Shown piece after piece: positions 1 to 15,904 of a stretch of DNA of 64,000 nucleotides (within the stretch, counting starts at the first letter, position 1; every line of letters begins with the position of its first letter). A program made the translations under genes and the position numbers. Source of the stretch: Anisakis pegreffii. Lineage: Eukaryota > Nematoda > Chromadorea > Rhabditida > Anisakidae. Below the pieces are notes generated by a model. It did not search any database. It was given only the letters and a program-made list of their open reading frames with translations, and was not told the DNA's origin. The DNA lies in the NCBI GenBank assembly GCA_035041965.1, contig JAPYMA010000103.1, forward strand, positions 186,001-250,000, given 5' to 3'.

Positions 1-3000
1 TCAACCTCAGAGTCCATAGAATGTCACCGTTGAGTCGTTTTTCTTCGATCAAGTGCCGTAACGTTTCACATTTACCTTCGGTATCGTCAATACAATCGAA
101 ATACGGTAATTGCTCACAGAATTTTAACAGTGCCTGTAAATAATTAGACATAAAAATTGTTGAGATGCGAATTGGCGAATACTTTTCGTTTAATTACTGA
201 GCCAAACCTTTTGTTTATTGCGTTGATTTCCAAATCCAATATAGCACTCAGCAAGATATCCATAAAGCAGACCAATCTCACGTCTTCGTTGTTTTAACTT
301 AGCCAGAGTGAGTGCAGCTAGAATCACTTTCTTTGCTTTTGTGAATAATCGCTCCTTAAGAAGAATACGACCGATTTGTAAAAGAGCATCCAATTTTGTG
401 TGATCGTCACCTATGAAGCCAGCCAATGTTACTGTGCATCTGCAAGTGACGATTTATGAAGGATTACAGACAAAGAGTATTCGATCATGCACGAAAGAAT
501 GATACGAAACACACCTGAGACACGACTGGCATTCTTGATATGCATCTCGAGACAGGTGTATTTTCGCGATACTCCAGTAAATTTTCATCATTGCTCGAAT
601 ATTGCCAAGCTGTTGATGAACTGTTAAAGACTGTTCATAGTAAGCAATTGCTTCGTTTGCATGAAACAATGCCCAGTGACTATCACCCAATTTGGCACAG
701 ATCTGCAATGAAACCGACTCTGCTTATTCCAATAAACTCTATCTGGTAGGAAAAGTGCTTTGACTACAATAATGAGACAAAAGCACCCGCAATGATACAG
801 ATTAGCCATCAGTTGATCAGCTTCTTAGTTCACCTGACTTTTTTGATTTTGTGTGCTCATGGAAATGTCGTTCGGAATTCTGAACTGCTTAAAAGGAGCG
901 TTTGAAACACCACAATTTGGACTGAATCGCATATTCGAGAATGGTTTAAAATGAACTGGTGAGGAGGTGAAGAAAATTCAGGTTAGGAAATCTTCACGGT
1001 GACATCGACGAAATCAATTGACGAGTTGCGTTCAGAATAAAAAAACTGTCAAAAAACACACATTTTAATCAGATGACTACTCGATGAATTCAGTGAACTT
1101 CTCGAAATTTGACCACTAAATAAATGTTAAAGACACTAACTTCTGCTTCACGAGATGCGTCGCCGTCTTCTTGGACAAGCATAAGGCATTGTTCATAATG
1201 GTCGATCGCTTCGTTGAAATCGCCTCGATCAAACGAAAAATCAGCACTATCCTCCAGGATCACTGCTTCTTTGGCTGTTGTGCCATTTTCATTGTACAAA
1301 TTGCGCATTGCCTCGAAATGCTTCAGTCGAAGTTCCTTCAGAACAACAATTATCAAGTTAGACAACTAGGAGTGATTTTTAACGAATTCTTCCAAAAAGC
1401 TCATCAAAGGGAGTACCTGATCTCGTTTATGTTGCCGATAGAATCGAATTAAATCCGAATGCGCATCAATGGCAATTGATGATGAAGAGATTCTTTCAGC
1501 TAATCTCAATCGCTTCTGAAGCACTTCTTCTGCTTGATCCATATTGTTGCAGCTCTCGTTCAGTTTTGCAAGACATTTTAGACTGTTCAATCGCGTTTCT
1601 GTGTAAACAGTATTATTGACAAGGTTTGTTAGATACAACGTGATGGGTTAGGATACAATCAAAAATCCGAATGGCAATGATTTTGTTTGGATTGGTGAGG
1701 GAATGCAGCCTCATTAATGATTTCAAGCTTCATTTGAAAGTTGGTAATCATAGCTGGACATATGCGTACACTTGTGCTTATGACTGAGTTACGTTCAGGA
1801 GTTCTTTGAATTGTTTCTTTGTTCAATCAACGCCAATCTGATATGAAATGCAAGCAAGTGACCTACCGATGTTATCGTTTTGAATCAACTCATCATATTT
1901 GCTCCACAAAGCGAGTGCATTCCGAGGATCCTCTATTGCCTCATACACACTCGCCATATTCCTTCAAAGAAGTCTTCATTAAACGAAAAAGTTCAATTCA
2001 AAAAATTTCGGAATGGTATTGAAATGATCACTGGATAAGTATCAGTCGAAAGTTTTTCTTTATGAACGAAAGATAACTGAGACTTAAAAAATCTTCTGTG
2101 ATTTTGTTCTCCTCGAACCAGTGACTCTAGAAAATATGTTTTTTAATGGTTACCTGAGAGCATCGGCTTCAAGACTACGTGACGAACATCCGATTGCGAT
2201 CTTCAGTTGCTTTTTGGCCCATTTTCGGGAGTTACGATACTGACCAATAGCCAGATTGCATTCGCTTAGTATGCCAAATAGTAGGCCTACCTTAAATGCG
2301 AGAATGGATATCATTTATGAGTGAAACGATGCAGTTACTTGATATGTTCGACAGTCAGATCATATAGCTGAATTGATCAAGTTGAAATGAAATTTTGGCC
2401 AAAAAATTTCGCTTATTGTCAGATGATGATGAATTGAAACGTACAACTAATGGCGATGGTTCTTCAGTGGAAATTCTCGCAGTTGTTGACTTAAGGATTC
2501 GTAGGGCTTTGTTTGGCTCCGATTGTCTCAGAAGGCATTTGCATCGAATCAGTGTCACTGTAATTCGTTCGTCTAGAGTGGTGCTCATCCGCTCCATTTG
2601 ATCACAATAGCCTATTGCCTCGGGTAGTTGGTTCTAGAAAAATTGCTATCAGTGAAAGGATTTATTAACAGAATCTTTCGATTGCTCATTTTTGCATCAT
2701 CAATATTTTAAAATTTCTTAAATTCGACGGTTTAATACGCTCTAAAGCAATAAATAATGACATGTTTTTATGTAATTCTATTTCTACACTTTATATGAAA
2801 TGATCAGAATGAAAAGATCACAACAAAATCCGTGAAGCAATTACGAGCGATATACCGCATAACTTCATAGTAATTAAACACACATAAACTACCTTAGCGA
2901 TTGCAATTTTCGCACGATTCATCAAAAAATTGACACTCATCGAATTGACCTTTGAAAATGCGATTGTGGCCGCGTCCACTTCACCCATTTGAGCGAAAAG

Positions 3001-5292
3001 ACCACCGAGCGTCTCGTAGAGACTGTCTGCTGGTTCATTTTGCTGTAATATTGCACCAGCAATTATATTAATATGCGATTATGGCAATTATATCATCGCG
3101 ATGCATTGTTACATTCCAATAGCAAATGTAATTTAGCAGATAAATGATTCATAAAATTAGCACACTAATGACACGTAATGAGGTAATCCGATGAATAAGA
3201 CGACTACTTCGCTGTCAAAATAATTTCTTACGAGATTTTCAAAATACATCATCGTTTCGTATTTCTAATGTATGACTACGATTGCTTGGCTCTTATTTGT
3301 TGCCAACTCCAGACAAAACAGATCATTTGAAGAATGTGAAAAATTTACAGGAATTCATCTTGATAACTGGATAGGACAGGGTATCATCAATAAATTGCTA
3401 TTATACAATTATTACTGATACCATCATGGCAGCAATTTAACATCTGTTTGTTTCTTTCACTACATGATGGTGACCATTTCTAAATGAACATAAATTTGAA
3501 GTTATTAAATTGCACGGATAAAATATTAACCTTATGTTTCAGTTCAATTGCGTGTCTGATGTGCAGAATAGCAAGAGGAAGTTCGTCCTCCATGAAAGCA
3601 ATTTTCGCAATATTTTCGTGAATCAACAGTTGATTAGGCACATCTTCTGAATACAGTACTTGTTTTCAGCTGTTAACAATGGAATTGTACAAATCAAACT
3701 TCGATTCAGATATCAACTTTTGTAATATGAGAAGTTGTCCACAATTTAATCAGTATACAGTAAACACTGAGAGTGTTAATAGAAATTTGGATGGCAGTAG
3801 TTTTGATTGTTTGAATCCTTTGGTTTCAAGTAGGAATTTTCGGATGACAAGAATTTCAAGATTGAACTGCACAACTACAATGAATTCATATTCTGAGTTC
3901 AAAAAATTTATGATATCAGGTAATGGTATGTTATTGTGGATAAGGGAGGATTAAGAAAAGAAGGGCACTCATATTCACCAAGTTGATGGGCGATTTCGAG
4001 TTGTATATCAAGATAATCAATGGCTTTGCGATAGTTGCGTAGCTCATAGTGTGCCCTCGACAGAGCACCCAATACGGAGTGTTTCAATTGCAACGATTCG
4101 GTATCTATATCGATTGCATGATTCAATACAACGATAGCGCCGGGTGCATGACCATGGGCCAGTAGTTGTTCACCGATTGCACTGACCACTACGAAAGCAT
4201 CCAAACATCCACCAATGGTCTTCAGTGAACTCAGAACAGATGAGAGATCTTCTGAAATGACCCTTCAATTTGCATTTGAAGTGATGCAGTATATGAATGT
4301 TCCAATGAGATGTTGGTTTCAAGTAATTTTAGTATGCAGTGAAGAAAGATTCTTCATCAGCGAATAGTTTTAGTTAGAGGCGATTTTTTGGAAGGAATCG
4401 GTTTGCTTGTGTCAAGAGGGGGCACAGGATTCGGTTCGGTTGAGGTAACCGTTCGTTGGTTTGTTCGATCAAAGAATTCAGAAACGTTCAAGCGATTTTT
4501 GGAATAAGCGAGCAAATATCCGAAATCGGTGAAAACTGTTTAATTGATAAGTCGTCGAAACTTTCAATGAGTCATTATTTTTCGCAATTATGTTTTCCGA
4601 ATGGTTCAGTGAAGCTATCGTGAGATTTGAGGATTGCTTAGTCGATTTGACAGTCAATGAATTGAGAGCACCTCGTATGGCACTCGCATAAGAGCATTGG
4701 ATTAGCGCGTTGAGCAGTTGAGAATTTTCTTTATCCACTGTCAAACCTTTGCAATACGCTATGATTGCTTTTTCGAACTTGCCAGCTCCTTTCAGCGAGT
4801 CACCCTTTCGCAGATAAGCCTACAAATTGCTCAATTTTTTTAATGCTTCGAAAATTCTGAACAGTTCTTCAGTATGAACAGATAAGATGCAAGTTTAGCT
4901 CTCCAACCGAAAGATAGCAAATATTTCCACAGTTTTATGGATAAATTTCGAAGTTCTGAATTGAAAATACTTAAGAAATTTTCAGAATTTTATCACTTTT
5001 TATTACAAAGTAATTGAAAACAGTTTCATGGTAATGAGAACAAACAGTCACTCACTTTAGCCCAATTAGGATTCAGCTGAATCGAATGTTCAGCTTGTTG
5101 CAGAGACTCGTCGAATCTGCCCAATCGACATAAAATAGCGGCTCGATTCGAGAAGAGAACATGATTCGTGCAATCAAGAAGCACAGCCTGGTCGTACAAG
5201 TGTAACGCCTGTGCGAGATCACCTCTCGAATAGAAAACACTCGCTTGCTCTACCAAAACTGCTAACTTTTCTGTTTGATCCACTTGATTCAT
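1..5292 (-). CDS. TTC28-like tetratricopeptide-repeat protein, 5' part (runs off left edge)
   Basis: Multi-exon gene for a TPR scaffold protein. Exons read, in gene order: 5292-5056, 4819-4486, 4251-3979, 3646-3531, 3042-2893, 2633-2445, 2290-2154, 1961-1867, 1598-1417, 1335-1141, an unresolved exon between 1140 and 720, then 719-515, 439-208 and 133-6. All joined phases agree except around the unresolved exon, which must have length 3n+1. About 824 residues are visible. The start at 5292 has an in-frame TAA 45 bp upstream and no earlier ATG. The N-terminus holds TPR motifs (SNRAAILCRLGRF; LNPNWAK followed by AYLRKGDSLKGAGKFEKAI). Residues from the third exon (AFVVVSAIGEQLLAHGH) match the order seen in animal TTC28, where TPRs precede a C-terminal CHAT domain that would lie outside this window. 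Mammalian TTC28 acts at the spindle midzone and midbody; that role here is only inferred. The 2445 donor (GTACGT) and the 4486 donor are the least certain borders. Other TPR families are possible. Confidence 0.72.
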
Positions 5293-7851
5293 CGCTATCT
5301 GATTATCCTCATCGTCGTTGCGGATTATGGCTTAATACAGATTCTTGTTGAATGCATAATCACTCATCTTAGTTGAACAATTCATCGTCCTTCTGCAAAC
5401 GAGTACACATTGGAGCGATGAATCGATGAACGCATAAGTACAAAGCGATAAAAATATCAAAGAAGTTAGTTTGTTGAAAAAGGACATAGAGAATTTATTT
5501 GACATTAAAGATTGCTTATACCTAACAAGTTACCATTTAGTATTAGAATGAATATAAATATATATCAAAACATTGAGTATGTCTCAAGAAGTACTCCTGT
5601 ACTTTTGTATTTGTATGTCTCACGAACGTACGAAACAATTAAGAATCATTTAGTATTATAGTATTAAACACTTTGTCAATCACACACTCAACTGGATGGA
5701 TCGCTAAGCTGCAAAAGTTCTACGCATTTAGACTGATGAATTCGTTTAAAATCTGAAGAAATCTCCCCAAGTAAGCCGAAAATCAAAACAGACACAACGA
5801 ACGAAAGTGTTCATGCAGGAGTAATGAAAATGTTAGGATATCGGGGCACATAACTGAGATATAATATGTCTGACCGGTACGATCAGTTCAATAGATCATA
5901 TCTCGCGATATCTGACGATAAGTTGAATAAACATTTATGTTTGAGTCTGACGGACGGACACTCACTCATCAATCCTCCGCAAACGATTAATGCCGATCTG
6001 CGGTAAATAAACACAGTAACAAAAAGATGAAGGAGAAAACGAAGTGAGTTGGTAAGAACCGAGGTTGTGAACATTATAATTGATGAGGAAGGAGGTGGGA
6101 GGGGGAGTCTGTCTGAGCTGAACAGTGAAATATCGTGAAGAACTGAGAAGAAACTACTGTTTGATACGGCAAGTAATAAACGATGGAATAATGAAGTTAC
6201 GAGGTGATTTATTCATGAAATAATGAGTTAAATGGGAGGAGAAGTGATAGTCGATCGGCGCATGCGTAATGAGGATACATGGATGGATGTGGGTATTTAT
6301 CTATATGACAATTTCAATAAATTTTATTTGAGTGTATCATGAAAAATAAATGAATGCTCAGTCGATTCTAAGCGTTTCAATGAAAAATATTACGGATAAT
6401 GTTGGCGATGCGAGTGGAAAATGTTCATAAAGTACTACTTAAGTGAGTTGATTGTGATGGCAATGGAAAAGTTCTTCACTGGAAAATATCCACATAAACA
6501 TGCAAATAAATGCACAGAGATGAGCATCGATGAATCAATCAAGGTGTATTATTATTACATTTGTCCTTGCCATTATTGTCACACAGTCGCTTCTTCCACT
6601 AACCAACCGTTCAATTTTGATCGTTCCTTACAATATCCCATCTTTATTGTTGAGTAAAAATGTTCTCCCTCCTCGTCCTCTTACTCCTCATTAGTTCAGC
6701 CAGTCAATCCGAAATCTTAATCTGAATTCCTCAGTTCATCGTTTCAAAAGCTTTCAATCGCTTTTGGTTTTTTTTGGATGATGATTCTCCATATTCATTC
6801 CTTCCTCAGATCGGGCGATTGTGCGTTTGCATCGATGTGACCGTTGACGTTTACGCTGACATCTGATCTATAACAACATTTGAGGTGATCAAATAACTGA
6901 AGTATTTTACAAACATTGTTCATTTTCATAGGCATAATCACCACAAACAATAATATTTTCATGCACGATAATTTGGGGGGGGGTGAATCCTACAAAGATA
7001 TTGATATCTTGTTCGAATGTTGATTCCCATAAAGGTATGCAAATGGGTTATATTCAATCTCATTAATAATGAGGTGTAACTGATCTCAAATGTAATACTT
7101 CCTAATCGGTCAATCACTGTCACATTTGGGATTCAGCGTTCAGATATCATAAATCTTCTCTTGAACACACGATTTCAATGTATCCACTCTCATTTATATG
7201 CAAATAAGATTTGATGGGTGCAATGTGATGAGTCAAGAAGAAGGAGTGGGAATGAGACGAACGAATAAGCGTAGCAAATTGAACGCAATCGCTAATTTAT
7301 TTAGTTTAGGTGATTAAGGGTCTTATGATGAATAATTGCGTTGACCTTGAGCGTTCTTAACGATGATGAAGATGAATAAATGAAATGCATCATCGATTAT
7401 TTGCTGATTCGTTCAATTTATTTAATTGAAATTCATTTCGTTTCGTTTTATGTTCATTGCAAAATTACTTTCATGTACACATGCACGCATGTGTTAATTG
7501 CTCGAACAAAAACTGGTTGATTACACCAAATGATTATGCACACATTCATTTTTTTGGTATACTTTCGATCATACACTCAAATGATGAAGTTTTCGAATTT
7601 TTGTAAAGTCTTGACACAATTACTCTCTCGCAACACTTTTTGCAGTTAATCTCTGTTTAAAATAATTCGAATTATTCAATTAGAGAGCATATTCTCAAAG
7701 CATACTTTCAAATCGCACTCACCAAATGCCTATAATAGATCATATTTTTAACTGGCTATAATAAACTGCTGTCGCAACTGTTGAAGCATGAACACTGTTT
7801 TATGAGGCTATTCAATGAAAATTTTCATTTCACCACGACCGCAGTTCGTAA
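5293..7851. other. Intergenic stretch downstream of nothing recognisable, upstream of TTC28-like gene
   Basis: AT-rich DNA between the TTC28-like start and a weak minus-strand ORF. It should contain the promoter and 5' leader of the TTC28-like gene, but I recognise no promoter element. A run of nine G residues lies near 6977. Open frames of 63-78 codons here lack splice-signal or composition support, so I call no gene. Confidence 0.4.
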
Positions 7852-7995
7852 TCAATTTCTCAAGATGCTTCTTATGAATTCCGCATCAATGAATTGATCC
7901 TTCATATGCAACAAGCCAAATTCAGATGTTTGTAATGAGGTGCGCAATGACCAACAAATATGCTGATTAAAAAATTTACTCAACGAATCCGCCAT
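7852..7995 (-). CDS. Possible 47-residue ORF or first exon, unrecognised
   Basis: A short frame starts with MADSLSKFFNQH and ends with FIRSILRN and a TGA. A pyrimidine-rich tract ending in AG lies directly upstream of the ATG on the minus strand, which is what a trans-splice acceptor would look like in a nematode. There is no signal peptide or membrane segment, and no family is recognised. It could be a tiny gene, the first exon of a larger one, or chance; no clear GT donor lies before the stop. It lies on the same strand as its large neighbours, about 2.6 kb upstream of the TTC28-like start. Confidence 0.2.
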   Translation of the reverse strand: MADSLSKFFNQHICWSLRTSLQTSEFGLLHMKDQFIDAEFIRSILRN

Positions 7996-8784
7996 GCTTA
8001 GAAGCAAAATAGAAACATAAAATAACAGTATAGTATCAGACGGCTTATGAGAAGACAGAAACAAAACAAAAAACAACAACAATCAGAGAATAATGCCGTC
8101 CATTAACAAACGAGAGTGAAAAAAAGAAAAGTGATAAAAAATTCCGGAAGAATTAAATTAAATTAATGCAAACGAACATAAGACATCGTTTGAAATTTAT
8201 CGCTAAGTTTCGAAAGACGACATCAATTAAATATCAGTTAAAGACAGTCACCACTCAAAATTAATTTAAAAGGCTGAAACGTGCATAAATCGTTCAATAA
8301 CAACACAAACATGTTTCGTTTTCTCATTTGAAAACTTCGAGGAACGCCCTAAACGTTCACTTAATAAGCAATAAAAAATTGAAAATTTTCTAACGGAACA
8401 CAAAAACTTTCAGATGAAAAGAGCCAAATTGCTCGTTTAAACTTATGAAATTGCTGTTAACAATTCATAAAGAACCTTTCTTCCCTAACATGTGCCATTT
8501 CGTAAAACACCAATTGCGTAACACACTGTTATCGTTCAACAAATTCAATCCTAATCTAACATCCCATTCAATAACTTCACTATCCAATCACCGTCACTAT
8601 TCAATTGAAATTCTAATGAAAGAGTGAAATCTTCAAAAAAAAAACTCAAACAAACAATCCGTCAAATGAAGTTGCGAAAAGGAAATTCAACAAATACTCT
8701 TCAGATAACAAAGAGAAAGAAGAACAAAAGTCATCAATCAACAATTCATACATCAAATGCGTCTAAAACTACATCGTTCGAACC

Positions 8785-8964
8785 CTAACAAACACATTCT
8801 GAATCGCATTCAACGAATCCATAAAGCGTTATTATCCCACTGAAGCCTAACGATATAATGTCGAGGACAAAGTAACGGATCGTATCCAATCCAAGTATCT
8901 CAACATTAGATGAATGGGCGGTGGCTGATTGACGTATTTGGTTGATGAGGAAAACGGATAACAT
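8785..8964 (-). CDS. Possible 59-residue ORF with one hydrophobic segment, unrecognised
   Basis: The frame begins MLSVFLINQIRQ and contains one hydrophobic stretch (YFVLDIISLGFSGIITLYGF) near its C-terminus, ending in a Cys-rich tail (VECDSECVC). It lies about 450 bp downstream of the ABCE1 stop on the same strand. No acceptor AG immediately precedes the ATG. No homology is recalled, and chance is a real possibility in DNA this AT-rich. Confidence 0.15.
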   Translation of the reverse strand: MLSVFLINQIRQSATAHSSNVEILGLDTIRYFVLDIISLGFSGIITLYGFVECDSECVC

Positions 8965-9417
8965 TCCATTGTAAAATAGCAATAAAGGCGTTCATTCCGA
9001 ACCACGAAAAGCACACGCTAGCGAAGATTATGACATTTCAACAACAACGTCACTATCACAGTTTCGAAAGCTGAAATTATGAATCCAATTATGATTTTCC
9101 GAGAAGTAATTTTGTGACATGTTCCTTCAACAATTACCACTGTTTAAAAGAAAACCAAACAAATAAGATATCTCAATCGTTTCCATCAGACAATACGAGC
9201 GCTTTCACCGATAGGTGGATCGTTTTCTTCATAATGATTGTAATGTTAATTGTAACGTCGTCATAATGATCGTAACGTTAACGATCGATCTGATTGTGAG
9301 TGCGTCAGCTCAATACTTTGATCGTTCCTCCCCCAACTACTACGCAAACAAAACAGCAATCAAATTTTTGAGGTGGGAAAAGAATCCAGTCGCAAAACTA
9401 ACACAGAGAAGAATTGT

Positions 9418-13729
<4,312 letters not shown>

Positions 13730-13947
13730 TTTTCAGAATTTTTTCTTCAACCTACCCACTCAAATCGACTGCAAATAATTACGGATCAATTACAAGTGAA
13801 AACTCAACGAAACAGCACACACACACACATTGAAACGACTGTTTCCAACACGACCACAATCACAAAACAATTCGAGGATTATGTTGATAATGAATAAAAC
13901 GATAACACAAGGTGGCTCTCTTTCGCTTAAAATTAGCAAGATACTCC
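13730..13947. other. Short gap between ABCE1 and the upstream minus-strand gene fragment
   Basis: About 220 bp separate the ABCE1 ATG from the stop of the upstream same-strand fragment. A CA dinucleotide run sits near 13820-13830. A pyrimidine-poor tract ending in AG (TTGAAG on the minus strand) precedes the ABCE1 ATG. The spacing is typical of intercistronic regions in nematode operons, but no spliced-leader signal can be proven. Confidence 0.35.
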
Positions 13948-14512
13948 CTAATTCAAGGTAATATCCACGCCTGCCTTCAGACTTGGACGAAAACCGAACG
14001 AACGCATCAAACCGTCAATAGAAGAAGTTGTAACACACAATCTACAAGTGCTCAGCACAGGGATGATGCTTAACTGATTGAACGCATGCAAATTAATCAA
14101 AAACATCTGTAAAATCAACACCTAAATTTTGGATTTGGCTCGCAACTTCTCGGATTTGGCAAATATCGACACCGGTGCATTAGCAATGACAAGCGCACAT
14201 CAGCACTATTATCAGAAAAATCGCTCGTTCAAACAATTGCAAAAATGAACATATTTCAATGCGTTAACGTCTTTTCACAATGTCCTAAATTTTTATCCAA
14301 TAAAAAGTACCCGAATGCAGAAACTATCAAAGAAATCAGCTTACAAATGCGATTCAAATGTGCAAACCGTTCCTTGCACCTCAAATATCAACCTGAATTC
14401 TGAAACTCCGTCTGGTTGAAAGATACACGGTCCATACATCTTCCTGAGAATGACAATTCAACTCTCGAGAGAACTCTCGATCGTCAATCAATCCATATTG
14501 CTTCACCATTTC
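13948..14512 (-). CDS. Unrecognised gene, last two exons (partial)
   Basis: Two exons with good splice borders and matching phase. Exon 14512-14393 follows an acceptor reading TGCTTCAG and ends at a GTTGAT donor. It encodes 40 codons from EMVKQYGLIDDREFSRELN to LSTRRSFRIQ. Exon 14106-13948 follows GATTTTACAG and encodes 52 residues from MFLINLHAFNQ to LKAGVDITLN plus TAG. Upstream exons were not resolved. I do not recognise the protein; charged and aromatic residues are mixed as in a folded domain, with no membrane segment. It lies just upstream of ABCE1 on the same strand. The plus strand of the last exon also contains an open frame (LGRKPNERIKPSIEE region), so strand assignment is not certain. 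Confidence 0.4.
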
Positions 14513-14794
14513 CTGAAGCATTCATTACCAGGAAATAAATTTTGTGAAAATGAAAATGAAATCATTTATTTGTTCATTGCGGCCAGAAGATTTTGATATT
14601 CCTCATAAGTTTAGAATGATTTATTTCTCATTTGTACTGATTGTGAGGATTGTACTTTGTTAATGTGCGATTGACTGGACCATTTTTCGAGAAAATCATA
14701 TTGTGTCGTTTCTACGTTTTAGAATTCATCGAAACAGTGAAGATTCTTTATCGCTCGTTCAATTCATTCACCTGATAAAAATTTGTGTTTTCAG

Positions 14795-14968
14795 TGGGTT
14801 GATAAACAGCTCTTGATAGCTGTTTTGACATCAGTTAGAAATGATGCGTTATTGCGAGTATTTGCAATTATCAGTGAAATTGCCTCGACTAATTCTTTCG
14901 CTTTCAGCATATGTGATCGTCATCAGGGGCCGTCGAAAGCGTCCTGGTTGGCCGAAGGTTGGAAGTAA
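14795..14968 (+). CDS. Possible terminal exon on plus strand, unrecognised
   Basis: A 57-codon frame follows a strong acceptor (TGTGTTTTCAG) and ends in TAA. It reads WVDKQLLIAVLTSVRND, then ALLRVFAIISEIAS, and finishes CDRHQGPSKASWLAEGWK. The last 60 bp are GC-richer than the surroundings, as exons of ABCE1 are. No upstream exon was identified. It conflicts with extension of the minus-strand fragment at 13948-14512, so at most one of the two models can extend through this region. A minus-strand frame here (GRFRRPLMTITYAESE region) is also open. Confidence 0.22.
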   Translation, partial: WVDKQLLIAVLTSVRNDALLRVFAIISEIASTNSFAFSICDRHQGPSKASWLAEGWK

Positions 14969-15904
14969 TCAACCTATCTGAAAGCGATTGTAGTCGCAGA
15001 GAATCGACGGGCGACAACACCATATGGCTCGTTCGGACAAGAACATCAATTGCCGAATAAGTGAATCATTTCAGAAGTTATTTTCCATTGCAGTATTTTG
15101 AAATTTCGTTTCTGTTATTCTGTGAAATGGAATGTGTTTATCAGAATAGAATGAAGATTGTAGTAGGCTTCATTATTTTTTGATAGGATTTTGTCGATCA
15201 GTCTAATGACCGTGTCGTGTTGCAGACAAACTTGGACAACTGACCTCTGTGCTGCATACCCGTCCCATGGCCTTACGGCAATCTGTGATACAAACAGCCT
15301 AATGGCCACTAGTAATGCAAATAAAGGCCTAAAGAGCCGTACGTGATGCAAGGACCTCATTGGCCAATTGGGTCGAATATTGTATCTTAACGCCTGCGAA
15401 AGATGCTGAATTATTCAACGTTAGTATTTCATTTCGATTCTTCATAACATTTTTCACATTTTTATTCCTTTCTCTTAACGGCTACACTTATAATAATCGC
15501 ACAAGAGATATGAAAGATCTAAGATTGAGCATAGCATAAGCACGAAAGCATAGGTCTTAACCTAGCGAATCGCTATGTTTTATTACCGTAACTTATTATG
15601 AATATCTGATAAGTTACAATTCAGGTTTCTTTTCAGGTTGGTTATTAAAAAGGGTGACAATCAGTCGCACCCTTCTGAATGCAGAATATTGGACGACGCT
15701 TATGAAGAGTAGCGCGTCAAGAAGATGACGCGAGAGGAAATAAAAAGGAACGTTACTTCAATGCACTGAAAATCTTTTCTCCGCCAAATCTCCCTTTGTA
15801 TTTCGCAAAAATTTCTTACATATTCGTGATCAGCTCGAGGAGTTCTACTATTTGATGTATATTTCATCTCGAAACGCTGGGTTCAGTTCGTGACCTTCCC
15901 TTGT
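14969..15904. other. Intergenic flank left of the satellite, with a GC-richer patch
   Basis: No gene is called. A GC-richer patch at about 15220-15370 carries an 81-codon minus-strand frame (VRPWDGYAAQRSVVQ part) of unknown meaning; it may be a degraded mobile-element fragment. Short imperfect inverted repeats occur near 15587-15616 (GTAACTTAT arms) and 15650-15674. Confidence 0.3.
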
